A stretch of 64,000 nt of DNA, taken from Stenocarpella maydis. Taxonomy: Eukaryota; Ascomycota; Sordariomycetes; Diaporthales; Diaporthaceae. Both the position numbers and the translations under genes were made by a program. The stretch lies in assembly GCA_002270565.1 (NCBI GenBank), contig NQMI01000076.1, positions 124,001 through 188,000 on the forward strand, written 5' to 3'. This document shows, piece by piece, positions 1 to 14,563 of this stretch (position 1 is its first letter; every line of letters starts with the position of its first letter). Below the pieces are notes generated by a model. The model had not been told where the DNA came from and made no database searches. It saw only the letters and a list, made by a program, of their open reading frames with translations.

Positions 1-2233
1 CAGCAGCGCCTCCATAGCAAGATCTCCATGCCCAGGCCCTTATATGTGGGGGGGGGGGAGGCGGAGAACGGTGCTCGCGCGGCGGGTGGCGAGGGAGCAG
101 AGGTGCGTTGCGTTGAATTGCTTTGCTAGCATTGGCATGAGCGAGAAATGGATTAGAGAAGCAGCAATAATAACACTTGCAAATGGCTCAAACAAAGTAG
201 CAACATTGTTGCGCTTCATTGGCGACAGCGGGGAAGAGGTGGTGCAGAGCCAACAAGATGCCGACATTGTTGGAACGGGTATATTATTGAGAAGATATCC
301 CATGATGGACCTTGTGGATGAAGCTTACTCCATGAATGATTCCCACTGCGTTCAAGTTTGCTGCAACAGTTGCTGACGCTCAGGCAGATGTCACCCAGTC
401 CACAGGGCCGTCCTAGTCCAGTATCAGCTCTCATTTGACAGCAGAACTGGAATGACCATTGGACGAAACACCTCGAAGGACATCACCGTAGCAGCACACA
501 GCGCAGTCGTGCCTAGGCTAAAGACCCGTCGAAAGAAGATGATCCCATTCTGTTGGTGGTGTTGTACGCGAGGATACGCCTTGCTGGCCGCAATGAGATG
601 CCTGCGGGAGAAAACATTCAGGAAACGCAATAGAACATCGTTTCCGAGACGAGCAACCTCGTTCAGCCTCTATATCCGGGCCAGCTGAATTGCCACTGCT
701 CAGGCACATCGGTCAGACATACATATATGGATGTAAGAGTAAGCACAGCAACGCACAGAGTCGAGAAGCTGTCACCAGGGGAAAGCCGAGGACAGAGTAA
801 TTAAAGCCACCACAGACAAAGATCCGCGGTGGTAGCGACGTCAAACTTCGGAGGTGGCCTAGGTAGGAGTGTGGCGCCCTGGTGGATTAGTGATGATTGT
901 CTCACTAATAGCTTATATCTTATCCTTCAGGCTGCACAACCCCCGGGAATTGTCAATCAGAAGCCAACTATGCCCGCCCTTGTCAGCTGCCTGTCGCGTT
1001 CTGTTCTGCATCGGACACGGGACCCACAAAACAGTCTTGGCGAGTATCTATCTGGGAAGGATGTTGGATACAGTTCAGACACCTGTCTGAATCACTGGTA
1101 ATATTTGGTAACATATCCCCAAATCCTCATGGTGTTACGATGCAAGAGGTTAGACAATCCAAGCAAGTGGTGCTATGTTAAGTTTACCCGGCCAGGCCGG
1201 CTCCAATGGCGGGTCGAGGTGGCTGCATATTTTCAAGGTTCCAGCTCCTCTGTGCCATTGGGCCCATCAACCAACTGCCCTACTGTGCGCTTGCCCCAAG
1301 CCCAAGAAATCTCTCTGGTTGGGACCGGGCCAAGCACCCGGGCACTATTCGCAGCCAGGCTCCTCGCACATGATGACCGCGTTTCGCATCCCAGGGGCTC
1401 TGCAGTGCAAGGTGAAGGCTGTCTACATGCTGTATGTATCACAAGGGACCACATCGAGACCTGGCTGGCAGTCACTCTGCCCCATGTTGATTGGCCTGCT
1501 GCACTGCCGTGCATGGCTTCTGGATCCGAGTGGTCAAATACATAGAGGCCTATGAGATCACACGGGTGGCATAGGCGTAGCACGTTGAAAACCAGAAGCT
1601 TTCAGGGCGATACATGCCTTGCGACTGAAGCCTAAAACATTTGTCCCCAAGGGGCTTGGACGAATTCCGGTGCTAGATAGAACAGGAACGCAGGTGGAGG
1701 TGACAGTGGCTTGATACAGACATGGCCAGCCTTGTCCCAGCCCCTTTGTACGCAGCACGCAGTTGCCAGACAGCCGTATGTAAACCCAGGCAGGGCAAGC
1801 CTCCCGAGGACAGGCCCGGGTCCGGGAGCAGCAGATAGTCCCACAAGGCCATGTAGGTCCAGGTACAGGGCTGGTTTAAGGTTAGATGGTGGTTTCTCCT
1901 GGTTTCCAGAGGGCTGGCCTCCAGGAGCTAGATTCGGCCTATAGGTACGGTGCCCTCTGCCGGGGCGGTGGAGTATATCTAAGTCGGATGCCCAGCGCAC
2001 GCATAAATGATCCCTCCCCACCACCTGCAGCATACCCCGGACATCTAGCCGCAGTTCGGAACTGCTACTTCGACTGACGAGCTGAAGGACGACGCACCGC
2101 TCACCAGCAGTATCCGCTCACTCTCGCCCAGCACGGTTTCTCGCGACTCGTCATCCCGTCCCGCCCATTGCACACCAGAGGAGAGCGGCCACGAGACCAC
2201 TTTATCGTGGAGGTTTTTATCCGTGGGCAAAAC
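1..2233. other. Gene-free left edge and bZIP upstream region
   Basis: I see no supportable gene here. Short open frames exist on both strands, but none has a recognisable domain, a splice-linked partner or a good start context, and they overlap one another. The stretch contains a run of about ten G at 48-58. The last few hundred bases (about 1950-2233) are C/T-rich, as expected for a fungal promoter and leader, and lead to the start codon of the bZIP gene at 2234. Confidence 0.6.
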
Positions 2234-3532
2234 ATGGATTATTCTCAGGCAGCCTACTTTGCGGGGGCCCAGGCGCCCTACCACCAGTTCCCCATCAGCA
2301 TCCCTCCTCTGACGCCCTCGCATTCCAACTCGGCTGGTTCAGAGGACTTCAACACCACGTCGCCACCAGTGAGTCCCCAGACACAACCACTCGTCGTCTC
2401 CTACGTACTCGTACATGATGCGGCTCTTTCGTGCCCGCTTTTCCTGGGCCTGTCCTGCTCTCCGCCTTTGCAGCCCGCACCGCTAGCGCCTCACCTTGTT
2501 GGCTCACATGGCTTACACATCTCTTACTCAGGATGCCTTTGACCACTACCCCGGCGAGCAGTTCCAAAACTTCGATCAATACACAGCACACTTCAACCCG
2601 GCGTCTGCCTTCCCTGGGCCCCCTACGCCGCCAAACCAACACCCTGTCGCCCCTAATGGCCAGTCTCACTCACACCGCGGCGTAAATGGCGCTGCCGCCA
2701 ACGCGGTCAAGCCATCACTGCCCGATGGCTTGCCTCTGAGCACCAAGCCGGAGTCAGTTGTGGATCTTGATACCGGCCGCCAAGGCTCCAACTCGGCCGA
2801 GGAAGATGACCTCACACCCGCCCAGTCAAGGCGCAAGGCCCAGAATCGTGCTGCGTAAGTACTGGCGCGATTGACCCCGCCCCGCAGGAGCAGATGCCCC
2901 CTGGTGTGCCTTCTCCCACCGGGACTTCAGGCGAGGCACTTCCATCCGTCTGGCTCTGTTCCGGGTATTCCGCATATGATTTGCCTGCGCTGACTTGCCT
3001 CGTGCCTCGTTGTAGCCAGCGAGCCTTTAGGGAGCGGAAGGAGCGGCATGTCAAGGACCTCGAGGCGAAACTCGCCTCCCTGGAAGCCGCGCAGCACGAG
3101 ACCGCCTCCGAGAACGAGAAGCTGAAGCGCGACCTTCAGAAGCTGAGCACGGAGAATGAGATCTTGAAGGCGACCTCTTCGATCAACCGGTCCCACTCGC
3201 CCGGCCACGGCGGCGCCCCGGTCACGACCGGGCCCCTGCAGTACAACCCGACTGACTTCTACACAAACGTCCTTTCTCAACACCCAAACAAGACCCCGAG
3301 TCACCGCATTGTCACCAGCGACAGTGGCGAGCGGCTCTACGCGGCCGGCGCGACGTGGGACTACATCATCAGCCATGACCTGTACAAGAGGGGCCTGGTC
3401 GACATCGCGGACATCAGCAACCGCTTGAAGCACCTGGCCAAGTGTGACGGTCAGGGTCCGGTGTTCGAGGAGAGAGCAATCATCGAAGCCATCGAGGAGA
3501 GCGTCGCTTCGGGGAGCGATGAGCTGCTCTGA
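2234..3532 (+). CDS. AP-1-like bZIP transcription factor (Fcr3-like)
   Basis: Nuclear DNA-binding transcription factor. The coding sequence is join(2234..2368, 2532..2854, 3016..3532), giving 324 aa. Both introns have GT-AG ends (GTGAGT and GTAAGT donors). The second intron cuts the basic region: residues around 143-165 read QSRRKAQNRAA then QRAFRERKER across the junction. This is the AP-1/Pap1-type bZIP signature (N-x3-Q-R-x-F-R in the family; NRAAQRAFR here), followed by a zipper of about 35 residues rich in E, L and K. The C-terminal half, with a conserved-looking block around WDYIISHDLYKRG, resembles the fungal Fcr3-like AP-1 family rather than Yap1, because I see no cysteine-rich redox domain. 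The ATG at 2234 opens with MDYSQ, a start typical of this family. It is convergent with the phosphotransferase gene downstream. Family assignment is firm; the targets are unknown. Confidence 0.88.
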
Positions 3533-4694
3533 GGTGGCAGCACGGACCGTGGGCCCCTGCAGCGCCGGTTTGTGGGTCATTTGAGGACCTCTTTATAATG
3601 AGGAGCCATCAGCCGCGAGGCAGCGAAAAAGGGTTTCGGAATCCTTCTTGATCCAAAGCCGTCTTGCAAAGCGCTTGAGCAGTCGGTTGGTGAGGGGCCG
3701 AGGGACGAGTATTTTCGCAGCCAGCCGGCTGCCGCGAGACCCGGTATGGTTGGTGTCTCAGACTGTTGCCCGGATTCTTCAACAACGACTATAACGCACA
3801 CAGGCGGACACATCGCCAGGATGGAAAGCATGGAATACGGGAAATAAAAAAAAACATACGGATTTTCTTGCATACCTAGAGAAGTGGCTCGGGGACGAAT
3901 CTGGATTGGAAAGGGTGGCGGGGTCATCGGGAGCAGCAGGATTGGTTGACACGGGCGCGAAGCTCGACATATTCTACTACTTTGTGGGGAGCATTCGATT
4001 TGGGCATAACGTTTGGGAAATCTCGATTATGGACCGGAGCAAAGTCCTTCATTTAGCCGTAGTTCCTTCTTACTATGCTTAGGGAAGCGGAGCAATCTTC
4101 TGTTTTTCATCCTCTTCCCCTTGCTTGTGATAGCACCGGACTCGGATCACCAGCGATGATTGAAGTATCGCTTGCCTGGAACCCGTCTGGCTTGTTGCCA
4201 GCCGCCGCTTCGGTGAAATAGACCTGGCATTGTGTCGTATTGAGGTATCATAATTCAGAAACCCGCCCGAATCATTAGAACATGTGCTCCACATGCTTCG
4301 ATTTGAGCAGAAGAGAAGACCAACCAAAACCCCTTTTCTGTTGAATCCGGGAAGCCACTATATGAGGCCACAAACCACGCTCAGGGGCGTGGGTGCATCC
4401 ATTTTCCCTGTAGCTTCATTTTCACGATCCCGACGCCACAAAACCCCATTGATTATTTCCGCTGTAGCAGTCAACCGTGCTTTACCGAGTCCCGCATACC
4501 CCCCAAGTCATGATGTCTCGTATATAAACTGTAACCGTCTCTTCGTTGGCGATCGGCAAGTCCCAGTCCAGAGACGCCGACTAATAACTCGCATACCCTT
4601 AAGAGCGTGTACTCCATGCGCCGTGATGTGGATTGCAGAAGACCGGTATCGCGAACGAATCCGATATTGTAATACCAATACCTTGACTTTGTGC
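3533..4694. other. Intergenic region between convergent genes
   Basis: This holds the 3' ends of two convergent genes. There is an A-rich stretch around 3843-3855 and generally lower GC than the flanking exons. A 261-codon open frame on the plus strand (4284-5069) enters the antisense of the phosphotransferase gene and looks like a shadow. I see no RNA gene. Confidence 0.5.
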
Positions 4695-6113
4695 TCATCT
4701 CGTCTTCTTCCCGTTCGCCTGGGGCTCCACATACGGGTGCTTGATTGTCAGGCACCAGATGTCGAGATAGTCACAGATAGTGACAATGACGTCGACGACA
4801 AAGGACCCGTACACACCAATGGATACACCCAGCATGAGGAACATGTAAGCCACCTGGTACACGTCGTCGCCCAGAGCGCTGGGCCAACCGAGCCACGGGT
4901 GTCCGAACTCAAACTGCAACCATGGGCCGAGCGAGTCGATGACGCCGTAGGCCAGCGGCAGGACGAGGACGTTGGTGTAGGGAAATTCCAGCTTCACGAG
5001 GTGCGCCGTGATCATCTGCCCGACCGAGTAGGCATTGACGATACCGCAGAACATGGCGAAGGGGACTAGGTGGTTGTGCAGGATGTTGGGCTGCAGCAGC
5101 AGGTATGTGATGATCAGGGCCCAGGTGACGAAGAATGGCACCAGGCCGACGAGCGCGTACCGGCTGCGGTCGCCGCGGGCTCGTCTCGCCTTGATGACGT
5201 TGCGGCACGATTCAACGGTGTTGAGACACAGCACCACGAAGCCCTGGACCATGTACCAGTGCGAGAAGGACATGTTATAGACAAGGTCTGGGATCCAGGG
5301 CTGCTTCGAGACGCCGATGGTCTCCAGGGCCGAGTACGTCCAGATGTGCCCGCCGCCCAAGTATCCAGTCAGCGTGTAAATCACGCAGATGATCAGAATG
5401 CCCTCGACGGGCCCACTGACGATGCCCAAGGTCAAGGTCTTGGTGTGGTATTCATCCCAGGTCTGGACGTAGAAGGTAAGGAGTGCTGTGATGACACCAC
5501 GTCAGTTAAATCTTCATCAAATGTCCCGAGGCTATTTGTTTTGGCAGGGGAGAGCCAGATTTCTCTGCCAGGATGTGACCTACAGCAGAACAACATCGCT
5601 ACTGTCGTCCATCCTTGGCCCATATTCTGGCTGCCAGCGAAAAGAAGAACCTCCAGGGAGGTGTTGAGCGCATCGACGCCGTGGTCGAACAGTTCTCCGA
5701 GCGGGCCGCTTTGTCGTGTCCGGCGTCTGCGCGGGTAAGAGCAACGTCAGCCTCCATTCTCCTGCGCAAAATATGGCAGGCTCCGGGGCAGCTGGGAATA
5801 CTCACGCCTGTGAGCCGTCAACTGCGTCGAAGGTCTGGTAGAGGAATAAGCCGATCGCCCAGCTGTAGTAGACCCATGTCGGGCAGTCCTGGTCAAGGGT
5901 CGGGTTGTACCACAGCAGCGTGCAGAAGTTGGCGACGACAAACGAGAAACCGGTTAGGGTGATTAGGTTGGGTGCCATCCACATGGGGAAGCACTTGATG
6001 ACCACATTTGTGTAGAACGGCTTGAGGATGTACCTCGACACGAGCGAGTGGTCGACGCCCGAGTACTTGTACTCCTTGAGGCCAGGAAGCTTGTCCTGGC
6101 GCACGTACACCAT
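4695..6113 (-). CDS. CDP-alcohol phosphotransferase (choline/ethanolamine phosphotransferase)
   Basis: Catalyses transfer of phosphocholine or phosphoethanolamine from the CDP-alcohol to diacylglycerol, the last step of the Kennedy pathway, in ER/Golgi membranes. The coding sequence is complement(join(4695..5485, 5584..5726, 5806..6113)), 413 aa, close to yeast Ept1/Cpt1 length. The N-terminus has the family's LKEYKY...SLVS block and a WMAPN motif near residue 48. The catalytic motif DG-x2-AR-x8-G-x3-D-x3-D is complete (D99, G100, A103, R104, G113, D117, D121) and is itself interrupted by intron 1 between Q102 and A103. Several hydrophobic helices follow. Donors are GTGAGT and GTAGGT. Sequence alone does not separate choline from ethanolamine specificity. 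A short upstream open frame (6153-6392) lies in the probable leader. Confidence 0.92.
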
Positions 6114-6922
6114 GTTGACTGTGTCGGGGGCGCAGCGCGGCTCTCCGAGCGGCTATCCTTGGGGGTTAGTTTGAGGCCGAGGATCTTTTCGACAGCAGAG
6201 CGCAAGTCCTGTCTTTGCGGTGACTGTGTTGCAAGGAAGGTGGAAGAATTCTTTTCTCGAAGGCCTGATGCGGGTGTGCGGGTGGGTTCCCTGCTGCTGC
6301 GCTGGCGCGTGGAGTCGCGGTTTTTCATCCTTTTCTCCAAACTCACATTCTGACAAGGTGCGGGCGACGTCATTTAGGTATTCATATACCACGCTAAGAT
6401 AAGCCCGGGGCCCTTGTCAAATGCATCATGGGCCAAGATCTGCCGGTTTCGGTGCGACATGCCTGCATGCGCATGCACAATGGGGAATCGTCAAAAGCAG
6501 TATGCTATTCCTTTTTTCCTCGGCGCCGTGTTCTCGGGAATTGTGAGCCTGTATTTTTGGGGTTTTATATAGTCTAATTAGCACTGCTCATCATCCCTTT
6601 ACGACCCATACTCGCTGGAGCCCTTGTGGCCGCGAGGCCTTTCAGGGTTAAGTCGCCAGTATCCTGGAGTGCCTCGCTGACGGACCCAACAGCACTAAAT
6701 TGCCATATGCAAGATGCTGCTGTGTGCAGGACAATCCAAGACGAGGTACTCCCCATTTCGGGATTTTCCCTCGCAAGAGAGCGCATGATCAGCTGGAGCA
6801 AAATTTGTGCCACACGACGGACCATCTAACACCGTCTGGAAAGACAGCCAGACAAACTCTTGGGAGTCGGGGAAACTTAGGCCACTCGCATCCTCGACCG
6901 CACTCTCTCTTGTCTGGGTGTA
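6114..6922. other. Intergenic/leader region
   Basis: Contains the probable promoter and leader of the phosphotransferase gene and the 3' flank of the next minus-strand gene. A minus-strand open frame at 6153-6392 could be an upstream ORF but has no family match that I recognise. Nothing else is supported. Confidence 0.45.
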
Positions 6923-8144
6923 TCAGCCATCGACCTCCTTATCGCCGTCTTTGCCACGATCCCACTCCCGCCTCTCTCCCGCCTTGGTCCATTGCACATC
7001 GTCGATGCTCTTCTGGTCGCCCTTCTCCCACTTCTTGATCTGGTCCTCGTTGAAGCCGGCCTCGCGCAACCTATCCGCACCCTGCTGCCTGTAACGGGCC
7101 CTGTCCCTCAGGGCTTCCAAGGCGTCGTCCCAGTCGTCGCGGCCGTCTTTGTCTTCCATCTGCACGTCGGACTTCGGGTCATAGTCGGAGGAGAACCTGC
7201 CATCCATGCCTGAGACACCGCGCAGGGCCCCACGGCCTCGAGGCATCTTTGGGGGAGGCGCCGGGCCGATAAAATCCTCGAGTGGATCTGAATCCGCACC
7301 ATCGTCTTCGTTCTTTGCACGCCGCGACGCCTTGTCCGTTGGCTCGGTAGTGTCGACTGATCGGTTGGGCGTCCTTTGTGTGCTCCTTTCCTTCTCCTTT
7401 GCCCTCAGTGGCGAACGATAGCGGTGGTCTCTCGAGCTGCTCTGAGGAGACCGGGACCTGGATCGACGCCTCCTCTTTCGATCGTCGGCCGGCCGGCTCT
7501 CGTCGCCGGAAGATGTGTTCGCCCGCCTTGAAAGTTCCTTCGAATCGTCGTCGTGACCCCTGCGCGCGTTGTACCTCTCCAGCGATCTTCTGCGCTTGCC
7601 GTCCTTATCGCGCGCTCGTTTCCGAGCTGCGGCTGTGTCGGCTAGCCGTCGCGCATCCTCTGCGGCCCGGGCTTTCTGTAGATCTGTGATTTCTTCCTCG
7701 GACGCTGCAACACGCTTCCTCTTCTGGTCCGGCCGCCCCTGTAGCAGCGCAGCGATGTTCCCCAGCTGACGGCCTCGGATCTCGTGGGCGCTGGGCTTGT
7801 ACTTTCGGCGCTTCTCCTCTTCCGTGTCGGCGAGCTCTTTTAGGCGCGCTTGCGAGTCGGCCTGCTCCTTCGCCGTGAGCGTCCTGTTGTGGTGTTCGGT
7901 ACCCTTGATGATGTTTCGCAGGAATCGGGTGTTAGGCTTGGCCTTGTTGGCTGGTCTAGAGACAATGCATCAGCGGCCGAAAGATAAGGCTGCGCAGGTG
8001 TCGAGTGTTGGCGAACCTAGAGCTGGTGGGTGTCGAGGTGTAGGCTTCCATTCCCATGGTCGAGTATTTCAAGGAGCAATCCTTGGCTTCTTTTGCGAGG
8101 AGTTCCGCGACATGGTCGTCGGTAAGCAGGTCGTCGTTTCCCAT
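6923..8144 (-). CDS. RS/RD-rich nuclear protein, 'pre-mRNA-splicing factor 38B'-like
   Basis: Probable nuclear, splicing-associated protein. The coding sequence is complement(join(6923..7955, 8017..8144)), 386 aa. The N-terminus (MGNDDLLTDDHVAELLAKEA) and the block PNTRFLRNIIKGTEHHN just after the intron match, from memory, a fungal family often labelled pre-mRNA-splicing factor 38B. The middle is strongly charged, with RKRRRRSRSRSPQSSSR-type stretches around residue 240. The C-terminus has QQGADRLREAGFNEDQIKKW followed by GERREWDRGK. The intron donor is GTTCGC, weaker than others in this window, but the frame closes exactly across it. It is divergent from Sos7 over 468 bp. The name rests on family recall, and no enzymatic domain is visible. 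Confidence 0.72.
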
Positions 8145-8612
8145 ACCGAATCAAAAGCAAGGGGGGCTCCGGTACTATACAGTGAAGTATGTAGCAGTCA
8201 AAGTCAGAAAGTCATGTGTCAGACTTCAGGACGGAGGTATAGCATGGATCTTGCCGATCTCATGCACTAGTGTACTGCTTGGTTACTAACTCTGGTCCTG
8301 GGCGCTAGACCTCTTTTGGGAATGTAAATAAACTCGTCGCGCATACCCAATTCCCCTTGCACACCTTAAAGCACAACAACAATATCTAATCTGCAGCCTG
8401 TTGAGCTCCCGGGGGGGAAGGAGACTATTATCAAATTTGACAAAACTACCATCGGTTCTCGTCATTCTCATAGTCCTTGTGCTGGCGAAGCGTGAAGGAA
8501 GACTCATGATCATTTCACTTCACTACCGCGGTGTCAGCCTGGCTTTCTCCATCTCACAATCAGAGCGCTCCCCCAGCCAGCCAGCCAGCAAGTGAGCCTT
8601 ATAACACCCACC
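8145..8612. promoter_or_regulatory. Divergent promoter region (38B-like gene / Sos7)
   Basis: 468 bp between two divergent start codons. It contains no open frame of substance and ends in CCAGCCAGCCAGCCAGCAAG just before Sos7, a short tetranucleotide repeat. It probably serves both genes; I cannot point to individual factor sites. Confidence 0.5.
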
Positions 8613-9467
8613 ATGGCAGCAAAAAAGGCCGCCGGTGTTCTTCACGAGCTGGAGGACCTCGAGTCAGATCATGAGATTTCTATCCTTAAGCTCAGCGAGC
8701 CAATATCCTCTGTGCTACTCCAAGCAGGCCAGGACGCCAACACCGCCCGCACCTCAGACGTGTCCAGCTCGTCCGCAGACGCGACACCTGCCAGCCTGGA
8801 GGCCGACCTGGCCCACTACAAGGAGCTGTTCGCCAAGTTGCGTTTCTCCTACGTCGAGCAGGTGACCAAGGAGAAGTTCATCCGCGCCATCGTCGGGGAG
8901 CCGCCCCTGATCGTCACGCCGCAGGAGAACGTCGAGCTAGAGAAGCAGAATGCCGCGGCCAAGGCGCAGCTCAAGGCGCTCAAGATGGAGGTCGCGGACA
9001 CGGTCGAGGAGCTGGAGAACAAGGGCCGGGAGCTGAGCAGGAAGTACGAGGCCGTGCAGACGCAGACGGCCACGCTGCGGGAGCTGCCCGACAGGATCGC
9101 CGGGCTGGAGGAGAGGATCGCGGAGCTGCGGGAGCTGCTACAGCCGGGCGAGAACCCGAGCCTCAACCTGCCGCTGGCCAAGACGCTGGAGCTGGTCGCC
9201 GAGAAGAAGCTGCAGCGGCACGAGCTGGAGAGGCAGCTGGAACAGCTCCGTGCGCAGGTCCCTCGCAAGAGGAAGGAGATTGAGAGGCTACAGACGGAAA
9301 TGCAGCCCCTAGAGGTTAAGAGGCAGAACAGCCTGGCGGCGGCGAGGGAGGCGCGCAGGAGGAAGGAGGAGGCTCTAGGAGGCGTCGAGGACGACCTCGA
9401 GGAGAGGGGCAGGTGGTGGAGGGCTTCTGAGGCGGCGCTGAAGCAGATGCTGGAGATTGAAAGCTGA
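8613..9467 (+). CDS. sos7: Kinetochore protein Sos7
   Basis: Kinetochore component that in fission yeast partners Spc7/KNL1 to link the outer kinetochore to the Mis12 complex. It is a single exon of 284 aa starting at the ATG in CACCATGG. A GTG-initiated frame 21 bases upstream is unlikely to be used. The diagnostic block is residues about 60-100, including LEADLAHYKELFAKLRFSYV and EQVTKEKFIRAIVGEPPLIV followed by ENVELE, which is the conserved Sos7 N-terminal region. The rest, to about residue 270, is almost continuous coiled coil with Leu/Glu/Lys heptads (RELPDRIAGLEERIAELREL). Length and architecture fit the Sos7/Kre28 family. The gene is divergent from the splicing-related gene upstream. 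Confidence 0.88.
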   Translation: MAAKKAAGVLHELEDLESDHEISILKLSEPISSVLLQAGQDANTARTSDVSSSSADATPASLEADLAHYKELFAKLRFSYVEQVTKEKFIRAIVGEPPLIVTPQENVELEKQNAAAKAQLKALKMEVADTVEELENKGRELSRKYEAVQTQTATLRELPDRIAGLEERIAELRELLQPGENPSLNLPLAKTLELVAEKKLQRHELERQLEQLRAQVPRKRKEIERLQTEMQPLEVKRQNSLAAAREARRRKEEALGGVEDDLEERGRWWRASEAALKQMLEIES

Positions 9468-11896
9468 GTGTGCTTCGGCGGGGAGCGTTTTGGTATTCCA
9501 TGTTTGGCGTATGGTGTCCTGGGGTCACGATTGGGAGGTATACCACCGCGGACGAGTATACATCAGGCGATTAGTCTTTCTACGAAGAAGAACATCTAAG
9601 GAAATCGAAACTGCTCATTACAAGTGTTCCTGAGCTGTCGCCGTGTTTTCAGGCTAGTCCTCAACAGAGCCACAGAGCAAAAACATGGATCATGGGACAC
9701 GGCCAGAGCCAGGCAAGGGCGCAAGTTGTTTAATCCAAACCTTCATGTCCACATTGTCGACTGTTTGTCCTCCCAGTGACATTGCCCAGGAGTATAAGCT
9801 TCCGTATCTGGTGCATCCCAATGCACGGCCGGGAGACCTCGAGAGCTGCCATACCAATTACCAAGTAGCCAGTCTCCCTGTAGCACCGTCGCCAGACAAA
9901 CTTGGCATGGCACACAAGGAATGAGCGAATGCTTTTAGCCGGACCATCCAAAACCTGTGGTGTTTGGGAGCCTTCAGGACATCCCCTGGACAGGTAGAAG
10001 AACACGTAGAGAGGGTACATGGAAGAGAAGACGCAGGCGCAGCCACGTAGTCGGTTCACGCTCTCATTCGAGGTGGTGGGCACATACAATCACGAAGTGG
10101 CGATACAGTCAGGTCGCGACGTCTACATAGTAGGTTACATTTCCACTCTTACGCCGGCAGCCAAGCTAGGGGTGTGTACTAGTGGCCCAAGAGAGCTCGC
10201 CACTTAGAAGAGGCTGCATTGGTGAGCAATTAGTTCACTTCATCTGTCAGTGCATGTCGTAGGCTGTGGTCGTCACTGGTGATGGCGAGAGTGCATTTAT
10301 TCCACATCAGATCGGAAGGATCACCCGGGGAAGGAGGGCTCAAGCAGAGGAGGCCGAGCGATTGACAGAGTGACAGCGCCTAGATTGGTCCATTGAGGCA
10401 CAGGAACGGTTCTCACTGGTCGGTAGTATAGTGTAGATACGAGATTCACGATGCATAGTGCCCCTGTTGTTGTGGAGAACAGAAGCTGGCCTATACGTAT
10501 TCGTACTGTGCATACAACTAATGAAGAGCACTCCAAGATCCTCGACAAGGTTTGATGCGAGGTCACCGTCGTGCTCCCGTCGAGACGGCACGATGGTGGA
10601 TGGAATGCGGGTTGTCAAACCGGGCGGCGATGAGCTTGCCTCCGGAGGAGTCGCACCCCCCCCGGCACCCCCTGCTTCATGCAAGCAAGCCATTTTTTTG
10701 CTCCAAACCCTTTCGAGGGGCAATTCTAGACCCGCCAAAAACTTTTCCAGTGGCGAGTGTCGTCGTAGCTCCTTACCCCGCGTTTAGCGGGCCCCAGGCT
10801 GTGATGCGCTGTTCGAGGTTTGCCCAGGCAGCCCAGGAGGCCCTCACTCGACCTCCTTGCATCCAGACGGGAGCCTATCGGGCAGAACAAAACTAGAGGG
10901 AACCACATCTCACGCCGTCCGAGGCAGTCGTTATGTCGAGGGCTGAAAGCAAGAAACGAAAAAAAAAAAAAAATCCTTCGCCTGTTTGACTCATGCCGAC
11001 AGTAGACTGTGTGGCCACTGGCCGCCTGGCTGTGCCTTGGAAGCTGATGCATGGAGGGGTCGAATTGGGCGGCGGTAAGGCAGCTTGGTGCACCAGAAAT
11101 GGGCCACCAAGACGGCTGGTTCTGAGGTCGACGACTAACAGATGCAATGTAGCGTTTCACATGGCGCTAGACGTCAGATGCCGTACATACAGAGAGCAAC
11201 ACCCAGATTGCTTTCCATCCTGTTACAGGAGGGCACCGATCGGACTGCACTTGCGTAAGAACCTTGGAAGTTACCAATGGCCCGATATTTAACCTGTAAA
11301 AAGGCCTGTGCCGCCGCCAGTCCATTCCATTTGGCCACGAGTTACAGTACCAGTGTATGTACCTACCTAAGTAGATATGGGTAGTACATGCAAGAGCCGC
11401 CCATGGAAGGCCCATGGACGGCCGGATGACTCAATGCTCAGAGCATCTTCACTTGGGCATGGCTCAGGCCGGCATAGCGATGGGCATCTGGGCTGTGCGC
11501 TTGATCTCCGTGAATGGGTTCGGCGAGCTGCAGCTGCAGCAATGGCAGCAGACCAACAGGGCTGGCTTCCTTCACTGGGCTCCACCACAGGAGGGGTGAC
11601 CGCCTTGCTGTTAGTGGGAGACGTGACTAGCGGGGCAGCAGGGCAGGGCATGGCCCGTGCGCATGGGCTCTCAAAATTCTGGCCCAGTACAAAACTCTAG
11701 ACTCCCAGCCGCTCACAAAATCTCTTCTGACCTTCTTTTCTTCCTCGTCTGCACACCGAGATCCTGTCCGCGATCCATCCTGCAAACGTACGAACCCTTC
11801 CTCTCTTCCTTCTTTCATCGAGTCTTGCAATCTGACTCCTCAACAGTTCCCGAGACTTAGAATCATCTCAAAGACACAAATCCCACATCCGTCACG
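9468..11896. other. Gene-free region upstream of tef1
   Basis: 2.4 kb without a supportable gene. Several short overlapping open frames lack domains or splice logic. An A-rich run lies at 10959-10973. The last 200 bases before the tef1 start are pyrimidine-rich (for example CTTCTTTTCTTCCTCGTCTG at about 11732-11751), as is usual for highly expressed fungal promoters. A short TACCTACCTAAGTAG motif sits at about 11359. Confidence 0.5.
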
Positions 11897-13839
<1,943 letters not shown>

Positions 13840-14563
13840 GCTGCCTTCGCTTCTGGTCTTCACATGACGAGCTTGAGGTCACACATGCTCGTCACCCGCC
13901 TCACCTACCCGCACCTCAAAAAGCGTCGCTCCGGATGTGGTAGTTGCCCCGAGCCCTTCGAAGGCTCTGCGCAACGGATGATATGGACATGTTAGCTAGG
14001 AGATGGTCAGGTGATTCTGCGAGTAAAACCATCTCATGCCTGGGTCAAGATAGAGTCTTAGACGTGATTTAGGGTCGCAGTAATCAGGAATTCCCTTGAG
14101 TACCCCAAAAAAAAACAATTCGCCGCCGCTTGCTCGTGATATGTTTGTGACATTTTTTACTGGAGTCTTGATGATATATAGTGTGTAATGTGTAATGTGT
14201 AAAAGTGTGTCGTCCTCTGGCGTGTTTGTACTCCTGGGGCGTGCGAAATCCCATTGGTACACCCCTACCCTCTCCTCTCCATTGGTTCTCGCTAATTACC
14301 TGCACGTATGTTGAATGTATGCTCTCAGGCCCTTCCTGGGTCCATGGTTTCGTGTTCTATCGCTGGCGCATGCCTGGCAGTAGTCCGGTTAAACATGGCA
14401 TTACTTCAACACGGGAAAGACTTGTTGACACGAAATAGCCGTAGAGGGGTTTTGACTGTATTTTCCTCTCGTAGTCTGCGAGAAGCTACATGCACCACCA
14501 CTGGCCGTGCGACACCCACACTCATCTATCCACCTGCCCGCTCCCCAACACCCACACGGCTAC
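13840..14563. other. Intergenic region between convergent tef1 and sls1
   Basis: Holds the 3' UTRs of two convergent genes. It includes an A9 run at 14106-14114 and TGTGTAATGTGTAATGTGTAA short repeats near 14180. No gene is supported. Confidence 0.5.

Noticed and set aside
4284..5069. A 261-codon plus-strand frame overlapping the phosphotransferase 3' end
   Set aside because: The conserved protein is clearly on the minus strand, and the plus frame has no recognisable content.
9468..11896. Search for tRNA or 5S rRNA genes upstream of tef1
   Set aside because: I found no B-box-like GGTTCGANTCC with a matching acceptor stem by eye; a covariance-model search would settle it.
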